This document shows positions 35,959 to 43,197 of a stretch of 64,000 nt of DNA, piece by piece. How positions within the stretch are numbered: the stretch's first letter is position 1; each line of letters opens with the position of its first letter. Position numbers and translations under genes: made by a program. The stretch comes from Aeoliella sp052161615. Its GTDB lineage: Bacteria; Planctomycetota; Planctomycetia; Pirellulales; Lacipirellulaceae. The notes below the pieces were generated by a model that worked only from the letters and a program-made list of their open reading frames with translations, did no database searches and was not told where the DNA came from. The stretch is taken from positions 3,968,001 through 4,032,000 of the forward strand of contig NZ_CP197417.1 of the NCBI RefSeq assembly GCF_052161615.1. Reading direction: 5' to 3'.

Positions 35959-38307
35959 ATGCTTAAACTGGTTTACCAATTCCCTGTGCTGACCGCCCGC
36001 TTGGCTCGCACCACCGGCCTGGTGGTCGCCCTCGCCGCATCGACGGCCAGTGCCCAGGGCGTGGTGTTCGTCGACGACATCGAGCGTCAGGCCATGCGTT
36101 CGCAAGCCGCGCAGCGGATGCAGCAGCAGGTGCCGGCGCCCTCGCAGCAATCACGCTTCCCACAAGCGACGGTCTCCGGTGGCATCCAAGGCCAGCGCCC
36201 ACAGCAACAGCCCGAGAAGCAAGGTTGGTCGCTCACCAAATCGATCGGCGGTCTGTTCGGCGGCAATCGCGAACAGCAGCAGCCCGAGCGGACCATCAAC
36301 ATGCCGACCACCGGTGGCCCGATGGGTCGCCAGGGTTCGGTAGCGCAGGCTCCACGCCCCACGCTGTTTGGCAGCATGGGCGGCGAAGCGCAACAATCTC
36401 AGCAAGCACAACCGCAGCAGCAACAAGCTCGCTCGCAAACCATGTCGCGTAGCGGTTCGGCCGCCAAGTACGCCGCGGCTCAGCAGCAGCAAGAGCGCGG
36501 GCAGCGCCAAGGTGGTATTGAAGGTGCCGCCTCGCGTCCTGCGAACAAGCCCGCTGGCTTGCTCGCCTTCTGGAGCGGCGACGACGAACAACCACAACGC
36601 GGACAGCAGCCAACGACGCAGCCCCGCCAAGGCAACATCGCCCAAGTCGCGGGTCAGCAGCCTCTGGCGCCGGCTCCCAAATGGAACGCCGCCCCAATGG
36701 CTCGCCCTGAAATGCCCGAGTCCAATGATTCGGAAGCCGGCATGGTCGCCATGGTGACCGATCGCGAAGAGGGCCGCCCTGCCCCTCGTGGCCAGCAACT
36801 GCCCGCGCTTCCATCGAGCCCTGCGGCCTTCGCCAGCGATATGCCCTCGAGCCCTGCCGTGTTCGCGTCGGACCTGCCTGAGGTCACTTCGCCGGCAGCC
36901 AGCACCGACATGCCACAGCGTCCCCTGCCCCGCCCCATGAGCGTGGCCACGACGCCGGCATCACAGTCGCAGATGCCCAATCGCCAGCTGCCCATGCCGA
37001 TGCGGCAAGCAGACACCAACCCAATGTTCCAAGCCGGTGCCGCCGCGATGGCCAACCGTGGCGCTGCGATGCGTCCCACCGCCAGCCAACCGTCGAATGA
37101 TGGCTCGCAAGAAATCATCAATCCCCATGCCGCCGCGATGGTCGATCGCCGCATGGACGCCGCTCCCGTCTCGCAGCCCAAGCCACTACCGAAGCCGCTC
37201 GCCGTTGCAGCCGCTCCTGCGGCTAAGCCACAAGTGGCCGCCAATGCTCCAGTGAAATTCACAGCTCCGACGCAACCCGCCAACCCGGTCGCGCCGCCGC
37301 AGTCCGAAGCTGCCGAGCCCTCGCCCCGTGCGGTCGAGCTCTTGACCGAAGCCAATCGCATGTCGTCCGCTGCTCAAAGCGAAGCCGAGCTGACCGACGT
37401 TGTGCAGCTCTGCCGTCACGTGCTGGCCATCGACAACTCGAAGGTCGCGATCGACTACAGCAACAACCTCGCAAGCTGGGCCCTCAACCGTCGTGGCGAG
37501 ATTCGCACCGACGACGGTCGCGTCGAAGAGGCCCTGCTCGACTTCAACGACGCCCTGCGTCTCGATCCTAACCGTTACCGCGCTATCCACAACCGTGGTG
37601 TGCTCGCCGCCCAAGCGGGTCGCTTTGCCGATGCGTTCGACGACTTCAATCGCACCATCGAGCTGAGCCCCGACTTCGCGAAGGCCTACTCGAACCGTGC
37701 CGCCCTGTGGGTCCAAGCCGGTGAGATGGAGAAAGCTTCGAGCGACTATCGCCAAGCGATTGCCCTCGATCCCGATCTCGCCGTTGCTCACAAAGGACGC
37801 GGACGTGTGTGTCATATGCTGGGTCAGTTCGATCTCGCCCTGCAACACCTCGACGCCGCCGCTCGCTTGTCCGAGGGTGACGCTCGCATCATCTGCAGCC
37901 GTGGCGACCTGCTGCTCGACATGGGACGCTATCGCAACGCCCTGGCCGACTACCAGCAAGCCATCCAAATCGATGGCAGCCTGGCCGTCGCTCACCGCAG
38001 CATGGCATGGCTGCTAGCCACTTGCCCCGACCGCGACATCCGCAGTGGCGAAGCCGCTCTAGCCTCCGCCAACCGTGCGATGGCCCTGTGCAGCGAACCG
38101 TGCGACCTTGAGTACGACACGCTCGCCGCCGCCCAAGCCGCCTCAGGCGACTTCACCTCGGCCCAAGCGTCGATGGACAAGTGCCTGGAACTGGCGAAGG
38201 AAAAAGACCAAGCCAACTACCAATGGCGGAAAGAGCTCTACTCGAAGGGCCAGGCCTACATCACCGAACCCGCCAGCGACATCCAGCAAGCGAGCTACGC
38301 CGAATAG
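35959..38307 (+). CDS. Exported TPR-repeat protein with Gln/Pro-rich low-complexity region
   Basis: A 782-residue protein. A signal peptide (first about 33 residues, ending STASAQ) leads into a low-complexity region rich in Gln, Pro, Ala and Met (about 50-440), with short poly-Gln runs and repeated PSSPA(A/V)FASD motifs. From about 455 to 760 it has tandem TPR repeats, for example YRAIHNRGVLAAQAGRFADA, FAKAYSNRAALWVQAGEMEK, and LAVAHKGRGRVCHMLGQFDL. The TPR part should bind proteins in the periplasm or at the envelope. No enzymatic domain is seen. A terminator follows at 38355. Confidence 0.88.
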   Translation: MLKLVYQFPVLTARLARTTGLVVALAASTASAQGVVFVDDIERQAMRSQAAQRMQQQVPAPSQQSRFPQATVSGGIQGQRPQQQPEKQGWSLTKSIGGLFGGNREQQQPERTINMPTTGGPMGRQGSVAQAPRPTLFGSMGGEAQQSQQAQPQQQQARSQTMSRSGSAAKYAAAQQQQERGQRQGGIEGAASRPANKPAGLLAFWSGDDEQPQRGQQPTTQPRQGNIAQVAGQQPLAPAPKWNAAPMARPEMPESNDSEAGMVAMVTDREEGRPAPRGQQLPALPSSPAAFASDMPSSPAVFASDLPEVTSPAASTDMPQRPLPRPMSVATTPASQSQMPNRQLPMPMRQADTNPMFQAGAAAMANRGAAMRPTASQPSNDGSQEIINPHAAAMVDRRMDAAPVSQPKPLPKPLAVAAAPAAKPQVAANAPVKFTAPTQPANPVAPPQSEAAEPSPRAVELLTEANRMSSAAQSEAELTDVVQLCRHVLAIDNSKVAIDYSNNLASWALNRRGEIRTDDGRVEEALLDFNDALRLDPNRYRAIHNRGVLAAQAGRFADAFDDFNRTIELSPDFAKAYSNRAALWVQAGEMEKASSDYRQAIALDPDLAVAHKGRGRVCHMLGQFDLALQHLDAAARLSEGDARIICSRGDLLLDMGRYRNALADYQQAIQIDGSLAVAHRSMAWLLATCPDRDIRSGEAALASANRAMALCSEPCDLEYDTLAAAQAASGDFTSAQASMDKCLELAKEKDQANYQWRKELYSKGQAYITEPASDIQQASYAE

Positions 38308-38354
38308 CGAAGCCATCGCCCAGCGGGCGACCAAAAATTCCGGGGGGAACCGAA

Positions 38355-38388
38355 GAGCTCAGCAACTGGGGGGTTGCTGGGCTCTTTG
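38355..38388 (+). terminator. Terminator after the TPR gene
   Basis: GAGCTCAGCAAC (38355-38366) pairs with GTTGCTGGGCTC (38373-38384) and is followed by TTTGTGTT. Confidence 0.75.
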
Positions 38389-38434
38389 TGTTGGTGCGTG
38401 ACCGTTGCTTAAGCGACGAATGCCTAGGTCTCCG

Positions 38435-38818
38435 CTAATCTGCGACCTGCTCCTCTTTCGCCATTCCTTGCCGACTCGCGAATCCCGCGCCAATCAGCGC
38501 TAGCAGCGATGCAGGCACGAAGGCCATGGCTCCATACCACCACGTGAAGTCAGGGACACGCTCGCCATCCGTGGTCGCGCGAGCAACTACGGGCTCAAGC
38601 AGGGAGCAGAGAACCCAAACCGTGAGTGCATACAGAGCGATCTTCGCCAGTTGCTGCGGGACCCGAATTCCTCCGACGTACGTTCCCAGCGCCGGCAAGA
38701 ATGTAATTGCGAGTCCCGCTGGTATCGCGGAGTCCAACAGGATCGAGGCCGGCAACCCGAGCGCAGCCGCCAATATGCAGCCTAATCCGGTCGCAGTCAG
38801 AACTAGCAGCAACTGCAT
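38435..38818 (-). CDS. Hypothetical membrane protein
   Basis: A 127-residue protein with about four predicted membrane helices (about 3-20, 25-45, 55-75 and 90-112) and a short charged C-terminus. I recognise no family. It lies downstream of another small hypothetical gene on the same strand (50 bases apart) and converges with the TPR gene. Confidence 0.6.
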   Translation of the reverse strand: MQLLLVLTATGLGCILAAALGLPASILLDSAIPAGLAITFLPALGTYVGGIRVPQQLAKIALYALTVWVLCSLLEPVVARATTDGERVPDFTWWYGAMAFVPASLLALIGAGFASRQGMAKEEQVAD

Positions 38819-38868
38819 TGTCGACGACCCATGAAGTGTGATACTTCCTCGGAGCTAGGTTTCTGACC

Positions 38869-39324
38869 TCAAGGACCTTCGGCCCGAATTCTTTCCAAAG
38901 TCCTACGTTCCATGTCTTGAAATTCCTCACGGTGTCTGGATACGAACTCAGGATTCTTACTAAACCGCAACATCAGCATAAAAATCTGGTCCACCTTCTC
39001 GAAACAGTTAGCGGACGTAGCCTTCGATACGATCCCATCGAGCTCTATCGCAAGCAAACGCATCTCGTCGTTGCTAAGTCCAGAGTACTCCGGCGTGTAG
39101 GTTATATTGCCCCACACATTGTAGGGGGTTATCACCTCTTCCTTCCAATCAAAGCGGAACCAACCTTCTGGTGGCACATCCGCGAGGCTGGAGATGGCGG
39201 CCATTTGCCGCGATTGAAGGTCCAACCACTCCCGTCTCGTCCACCACCATAAACCGAACTTCACGCCGCAGCCAACGAGAGCCGCCAATATTACGAAAAG
39301 CACGATAGAACGTAACTTCGACAT
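38869..39324 (-). CDS. Hypothetical lipoprotein or membrane-anchored protein
   Basis: A 151-residue protein. The N-terminal hydrophobic stretch contains LAALVGC, a possible lipobox, followed by a Trp-rich segment and a helical, charged C-terminal half. A Shine-Dalgarno-like GAGGAGGAG lies on the plus strand near 39334, the wrong orientation, so the start rests on the signal sequence. No family is recognised. Confidence 0.55.
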   Translation of the reverse strand: MSKLRSIVLFVILAALVGCGVKFGLWWWTRREWLDLQSRQMAAISSLADVPPEGWFRFDWKEEVITPYNVWGNITYTPEYSGLSNDEMRLLAIELDGIVSKATSANCFEKVDQIFMLMLRFSKNPEFVSRHREEFQDMERRTLERIRAEGP

Positions 39325-39498
39325 ACAGTCCGTGAGGAGGAGACTTTACTATTGAGCGAACAACGGATGGTCTTGATGCGCCAACCAGTGTAGCACGACG
39401 AACCCAGTTGGCTTCAGCCCAAGACGGACTTAGCCCTTATTCGCCAGCCGCGATTCGGCGCGTTTGTTATCGTTAAAGCGATTATTCCCCCCCCCGCT

Positions 39499-39527
39499 CC
39501 GCGGCTTAGCCAACCACCAAGCCGCGG
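39499..39527 (-). terminator. Hairpin downstream of the SDR gene
   Basis: A perfect 9-bp stem (CCGCGGCTT with AAGCCGCGG) lies 25 bases after the SDR stop. On the minus strand it is followed by a run of nine G residues (plus-strand C, 39487-39495) and no T-run, so it is a weak terminator candidate. Confidence 0.4.
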
Positions 39528-39551
39528 AACGTCAGAGTCTATTCACCTCCC

Positions 39552-40310
39552 TCAAGCATTCACCAACCCGCCCGATGCCTGGATAATCTGCCCCGTGATC
39601 CAGCGCGAATCGTCCGAGGCGAGGAACGCCACCACGTCGCCGATGTCGTCGGGCTTGCCGAAGCGGCCGAGCGGTGTGGCCCCAAGCATCGCTTGGCCTT
39701 GGGGCGAGTCGCCGACACCGAGCGTGCGGAAGCCTTCGGTGTCCACGGGACCGGGGCTTACTGTGTTCACGCGAATGCCCTGCGGACCAAGCTCCGCGGC
39801 GAGGCTGCGTGTGATCGCGTCCACCGCACCTTTGGTGCCGCCGTAGATCGACGCCCCCGCCGACGGCGCGTAAACGATGCCGGAGCTGATGTTAACGATG
39901 CTGCCGCCGGCGGCGCCCATCAGCCGCGCGGCGTGCTTCGAGGCGAGCAGTAGCCCCGTCACGTTCAGATCGAACTGATGGCGAATGTTCTCAGCCGTGA
40001 TTTCGGCGAGCGGGTAGAACGCGTAGATTCCCGCGTTGTTCACCAGCACGTCGACGCGGTCGAACTTTTCCGCCACCTCGGCGAACAAACTGTCCACTCC
40101 CTCTTCGGTCGCGAGGCTGGCACCGATGGCGACCGCTTTGCCGCCGGCCTTCTCGATTTCCGCCACGGCGGACTCGGCCCCCGCACGGTCGCTGGCGTAG
40201 TTCACCACGACCGTCGCCCCCTCGCGGGCGAGCGATTTGGCGATGCCGGCGCCAATGCCCTTCGAAGCCCCCGTGACCACCGCCACTTTACCCTCTAGTG
40301 CAGCACTCAT
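39552..40310 (-). CDS. Short-chain dehydrogenase/reductase (SDR family)
   Basis: A 252-residue classical SDR. The NAD(P)-binding motif is VTGASKGIGAGIAKSL, NNAG lies in VDVLVNNAGIYAF, a catalytic Ser in IVNISSGIVYA, and YGGTK supplies the catalytic Tyr and Lys. The C-terminal GRFGKPDDIGDVVAFLASDDSRWITGQ resembles 3-oxoacyl-ACP reductase-like SDRs. The ATG at 40310 has a good Shine-Dalgarno (AAGGAG). It is divergent from a TetR regulator with a palindromic operator between them, so it is probably that regulator's target. The substrate is unknown. Confidence 0.93.
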   Translation of the reverse strand: MSAALEGKVAVVTGASKGIGAGIAKSLAREGATVVVNYASDRAGAESAVAEIEKAGGKAVAIGASLATEEGVDSLFAEVAEKFDRVDVLVNNAGIYAFYPLAEITAENIRHQFDLNVTGLLLASKHAARLMGAAGGSIVNISSGIVYAPSAGASIYGGTKGAVDAITRSLAAELGPQGIRVNTVSPGPVDTEGFRTLGVGDSPQGQAMLGATPLGRFGKPDDIGDVVAFLASDDSRWITGQIIQASGGLVNA

Positions 40311-40364
40311 CTCCAACTCCTTGAAAGTTGACTTCTGGAACGACCGGTTCAAAATATACGTAGG

Positions 40365-40387
40365 CGTGACTTGAGGGTCAAGTCGCG
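40365..40387. promoter_or_regulatory. Palindromic operator between the SDR and TetR genes
   Basis: GACTTGA (40368-40374), a GGG spacer, and TCAAGTC (40378-40384) form a perfect inverted repeat. It extends with further pairs (CG...CG) to 40365-40387. It lies in the 91-base divergent promoter region, 15 bases before the TetR start, where autoregulating TetR repressors bind. Confidence 0.65.
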
Positions 40388-40401
40388 ATACCTTAAGAAC
40401 T

Positions 40402-41076
40402 ATGGCGGCACCCACCAACAAGAACCCGAAACCGAGTGGCTCGAAGGCGAAAACCAGCGAGACATGCCGTGCTGCGCACGAGGCGAGCCTTGGCCGCCCC
40501 CGCGGTTTCGATACCGGTGCCGCGCTCGACGCCGCGATGCATGTCTTCTGGCGGCACGGCTACGAGGGTTCGTCGCTCGCGATGCTGCTCGAAGCGATGG
40601 GCATCAATCGCTCGAGCTGCTACGCCACGTTCGGCGACAAGCAGCAACTGTTCCAGCGCGTCGTCGAGCGTTACACCTCGTGCGACGAGCACCTGCGCGC
40701 CGCGTGGGACAAACCCACCGCTCGCGAGGCGGTCGAGGCCTACCTGACGCGCATCGCCAACCTGTCGACCGACCCCAACCATCAGGGCTGCATGCTGGTC
40801 ACCGCCTGCCTCGCCGGAGGCGAAGAAACCAAAGGCCCGCAGGAACTATTGAACGCCGCCCGCCAGCGCCACATCCAGTGCTGGAAAGACCGCTTCGACC
40901 GCGCGGTCAAGGAAGGCGACCTCCCCAAAGGCAGCAAAACCCGCCCCCTCGCCGAGTACCTGACTGCCATCTCCTACGGCATGACGGTCCACGCCCGCAG
41001 CGGCGCGACCGCCGCGCAGTTACGAGCGCTAGTCGGTGTGGCGCTCGACGCGTGGCCTTGCGGCGAGGATGAATAA
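40402..41076 (+). CDS. TetR-family transcriptional regulator
   Basis: A 224-residue regulator. The helix-turn-helix lies at about residues 35-80 (ALDAAMHVFWRHGYEGSSLA, then GINRSSCYATFGDKQQLF). The C-terminal ligand domain includes HQGCMLVTACLAG, typical of the TetR_C subgroup related to AcrR-like repressors that control adjacent oxidoreductases. A Lys/Ser-rich N-terminal extension of about 30 residues precedes the DNA-binding domain. It is divergent from the SDR gene with a clear operator. The inducer is unknown. Confidence 0.93.
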   Translation: MAAPTNKNPKPSGSKAKTSETCRAAHEASLGRPRGFDTGAALDAAMHVFWRHGYEGSSLAMLLEAMGINRSSCYATFGDKQQLFQRVVERYTSCDEHLRAAWDKPTAREAVEAYLTRIANLSTDPNHQGCMLVTACLAGGEETKGPQELLNAARQRHIQCWKDRFDRAVKEGDLPKGSKTRPLAEYLTAISYGMTVHARSGATAAQLRALVGVALDAWPCGEDE

Positions 41077-41108
41077 CTCCCTAGCGATCTCTCAGCGGAA
41101 ACCAATTC

Positions 41109-41438
41109 ATGGACGCCAAATACACACTCGTCGAAGACATCGCAGGACGCATCGAACCGCCAGCCGATGGCACGCTCAGCCAGACGGTGCACGTCGACGA
41201 TCGCACGAAGGTCGTCCTGTTCGGATTCAGCGAGGGACAAGAACTCTCGGAGCACACCGCCGCGACCCCGGCGATCTTGCACTTCCTCTCCGGCGAAGCC
41301 AACGTCACGCTGGGCCCCGACAAAGTAAAAGCGGTGGCGGGCACCTGGATCCACATGCCCCCGCACCTGCCGCACAGCATCCAAGCGGTGACCCCGGTGA
41401 CGATGCTCCTAACGCTCATCAAGAATCCGGCGAAGTAG
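41109..41438 (+). CDS. Small cupin-domain protein
   Basis: A 109-residue single cupin. Motif 1-like residues are seen in EGQELSEHTAATPAILHFLSGEA and motif 2-like in WIHMPPHLPHSIQA, with His residues suited to bind a metal. It lies 32 bases after the TetR gene on the same strand and may be co-transcribed. The role could be sensing or detoxification; the function is unknown. Confidence 0.85.
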   Translation: MDAKYTLVEDIAGRIEPPADGTLSQTVHVDDRTKVVLFGFSEGQELSEHTAATPAILHFLSGEANVTLGPDKVKAVAGTWIHMPPHLPHSIQAVTPVTMLLTLIKNPAK

Positions 41439-41796
41439 TTGGCTTCGACCGGGGATAGCACGTCGCAGCGTCCATTGCAGACCATCCGGTAGCGATACTC
41501 GCGGGATCAATGGACACAGGTTTGAGCCACTGCGTGTCGAAGCCATCGACACCAGCGCTGTCAGGTTCGACACATCGCTGCTCGCAATTGTACTTGAGCC
41601 GCCAGCAATCTTAGAGTTTTCGAAGAGTGCCTAGCCAGTTGGTGCCGAGCACTTCTTCTGTAGGATCGCTCTACATTCTAAAGCGCGGCCGTGCGATCTC
41701 ACGCGAGGGCGAGCTCACGTTTCTATCCTGGCACGTGAAATGCTTTGCCGCCGGATACATCCGGCCTGTCTTGCACCGCAACGAGGGAGCGCATTC
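41439..41796. other. Intergenic region before the DUF1559 gene
   Basis: About 360 bases without a credible gene. A perfect hairpin, GCCGGA-TACA-TCCGGC (41750-41765), lies 31 bases before the DUF1559 start. It might act in the 5' leader. Nothing else was recognised. Confidence 0.5.
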
Positions 41797-42774
41797 ATGC
41801 GGCACCGAACCGCTTTTACGCTAGTCGAACTTCTGGTAGTGATCGCCATCATCGGCATTCTCGTGGCGCTATTGCTGCCCGCGGTGCAGGCCGCTCGCGA
41901 GGCCGCGCGGCGGACGCAGTGTCAAAACAATTTGAAGCAAATGGCACTGTCGCTGCACAACTACCACGACACGTACGGTGCGTTTCCTGCCGCTCGCCTT
42001 TCCAAGAACCCCAACTTCGGGCACATGGTCGGCTTGTTACCTTTCTTAGAGCAAGGCAACGTCGAAGCAATGTTCGACCGCGAGGCACCTGGCGGATTCG
42101 CCGAACCAAAGCACCAGCCATTGGCAAACATGCAATTGCCGATGAATCGTTGCCCCTCGAATCCGGTGAGCGAACCGATCAAGATGCGGGCCTCCAGCAA
42201 AACAGGCAGCAGCTACGGAGCGGTGCTCACCAATCCCGATACCGGCGGACCGCTCACCGGCATGGCACTCGACTACTGGGTCAACCACGGCATCAACAAG
42301 TCGGCTTACGCCCTGGTGAATTCGTCCGGCAAGCCTCCCGTTCCCATTTTCGCGGGCAACGAACCCAAGATGCCGAAGGCCACCGATGGCTTGTCGAACA
42401 CCACCATGCTGATCGAGCACGCCGGTTACGACCAGCACTACGTACGTGGCGTGGGCATGCCCATGCCGGAAACAGATGTCACGCTCGACCAGCCCGGCGC
42501 GTGGGGCACTTGGCTTGGCTGGTGTGCCTTCATGATTCAGACCTACCCCAACTACACCCCCGAAACCTACCCCACCACGCTTTCCAACATTCCCGCAGGT
42601 ACCGATTGCGCCGTCAACTGCAACAACTCGCAGGGCGTCTTTGGATTCCATCCGGCTGGCGCGCACGTCGGAATGGGGGACGGCAGCGTTCGATTCCTCG
42701 CCGAGGATACCAGCGCCCAACTGCTGATGTACCTCGTTACTCGCGATGGAGAAGAGGTACTGCCGAATGAGTAG
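41797..42774 (+). CDS. DUF1559 prepilin-type N-terminal methylation protein
   Basis: A 325-residue protein of the family greatly expanded in planctomycetes. The type IV pilin-like N-terminus is TAFTLVELLVVIAIIGILVA, with Glu at +5, followed by QAAREAARRTQCQNNLKQM. The C-terminus carries the family H-X9-DG-like motif HPAGAHVGMGDGSVRFL. The ATG at 41797 is preceded by GAGGGAG. It would be processed by a prepilin peptidase and assembled in the envelope as a pseudopilin. The next gene overlaps it by 8 bases. Confidence 0.95.
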   Translation: MRHRTAFTLVELLVVIAIIGILVALLLPAVQAAREAARRTQCQNNLKQMALSLHNYHDTYGAFPAARLSKNPNFGHMVGLLPFLEQGNVEAMFDREAPGGFAEPKHQPLANMQLPMNRCPSNPVSEPIKMRASSKTGSSYGAVLTNPDTGGPLTGMALDYWVNHGINKSAYALVNSSGKPPVPIFAGNEPKMPKATDGLSNTTMLIEHAGYDQHYVRGVGMPMPETDVTLDQPGAWGTWLGWCAFMIQTYPNYTPETYPTTLSNIPAGTDCAVNCNNSQGVFGFHPAGAHVGMGDGSVRFLAEDTSAQLLMYLVTRDGEEVLPNE

Positions 42775-43171
42775 CTGGCTGTCCCCGCTTCGCCTACCAA
42801 TGGTCATCGTTGCATCGCTGACCATCGCCGGCTGCGAACAACCCTCTGCACCTTGCACTGTCACCGGCGAGGTACACGTGAAAGGCAAACCCACCGAAGG
42901 GGTTTACATCGTGTTGTTTCCCGCTGACGGTGATACATCGATGAGCGCCGGCTCCGCTCGCACGAGCGGTGACGGAACTTACTCGATCAAAGTGCCGCGT
43001 ACTGGTACGTACTCCGTGACCGCGTTTTACCCGGCCACGGAGTTGGATGAAGGTGCGGTAGTGGAAGGTCCCGATCAGTTTGCCGGTCGCTATCGCAACC
43101 GCGAAAAGCCTGTCACCACCATCGACATCGTTGAAGGTGACAACGTCCTCGAACCCTTGAAACTCAAATAG
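42767..43171 (+). CDS. Small lipoprotein with transthyretin/carboxypeptidase-regulatory-like fold
   Basis: A 134-residue lipoprotein. The signal ends in the lipobox LTIAGC. The mature part has the beta-sandwich pattern VTGEVHVKGKPTEGVYIVLF, SGDGTYSIKVPRTGTYSVTA, typical of the small proteins that accompany DUF1559 genes in planctomycetes. The start at 42767 overlaps the DUF1559 stop (ATGAGTAG), which indicates translational coupling. The role is structural or unknown. Confidence 0.85.
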   Translation: MSSWLSPLRLPMVIVASLTIAGCEQPSAPCTVTGEVHVKGKPTEGVYIVLFPADGDTSMSAGSARTSGDGTYSIKVPRTGTYSVTAFYPATELDEGAVVEGPDQFAGRYRNREKPVTTIDIVEGDNVLEPLKLK

Positions 43172-43197
43172 CCCTCGGCAGATTCTGCCTTTTTCGA

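Noticed and set aside
39487..39495. A run of nine C residues after the SDR gene, as a possible phase-variation tract
   Set aside because: It lies outside any coding frame and downstream of a stop codon, so slippage would not switch a gene. It may only affect 3' processing.
41745..42770. A 341-codon frame overlapping the DUF1559 gene in another frame on the same strand
   Set aside because: Arg/His-rich translation with no motifs; the DUF1559 frame has the pilin-like N-terminus and C-terminal family motif.
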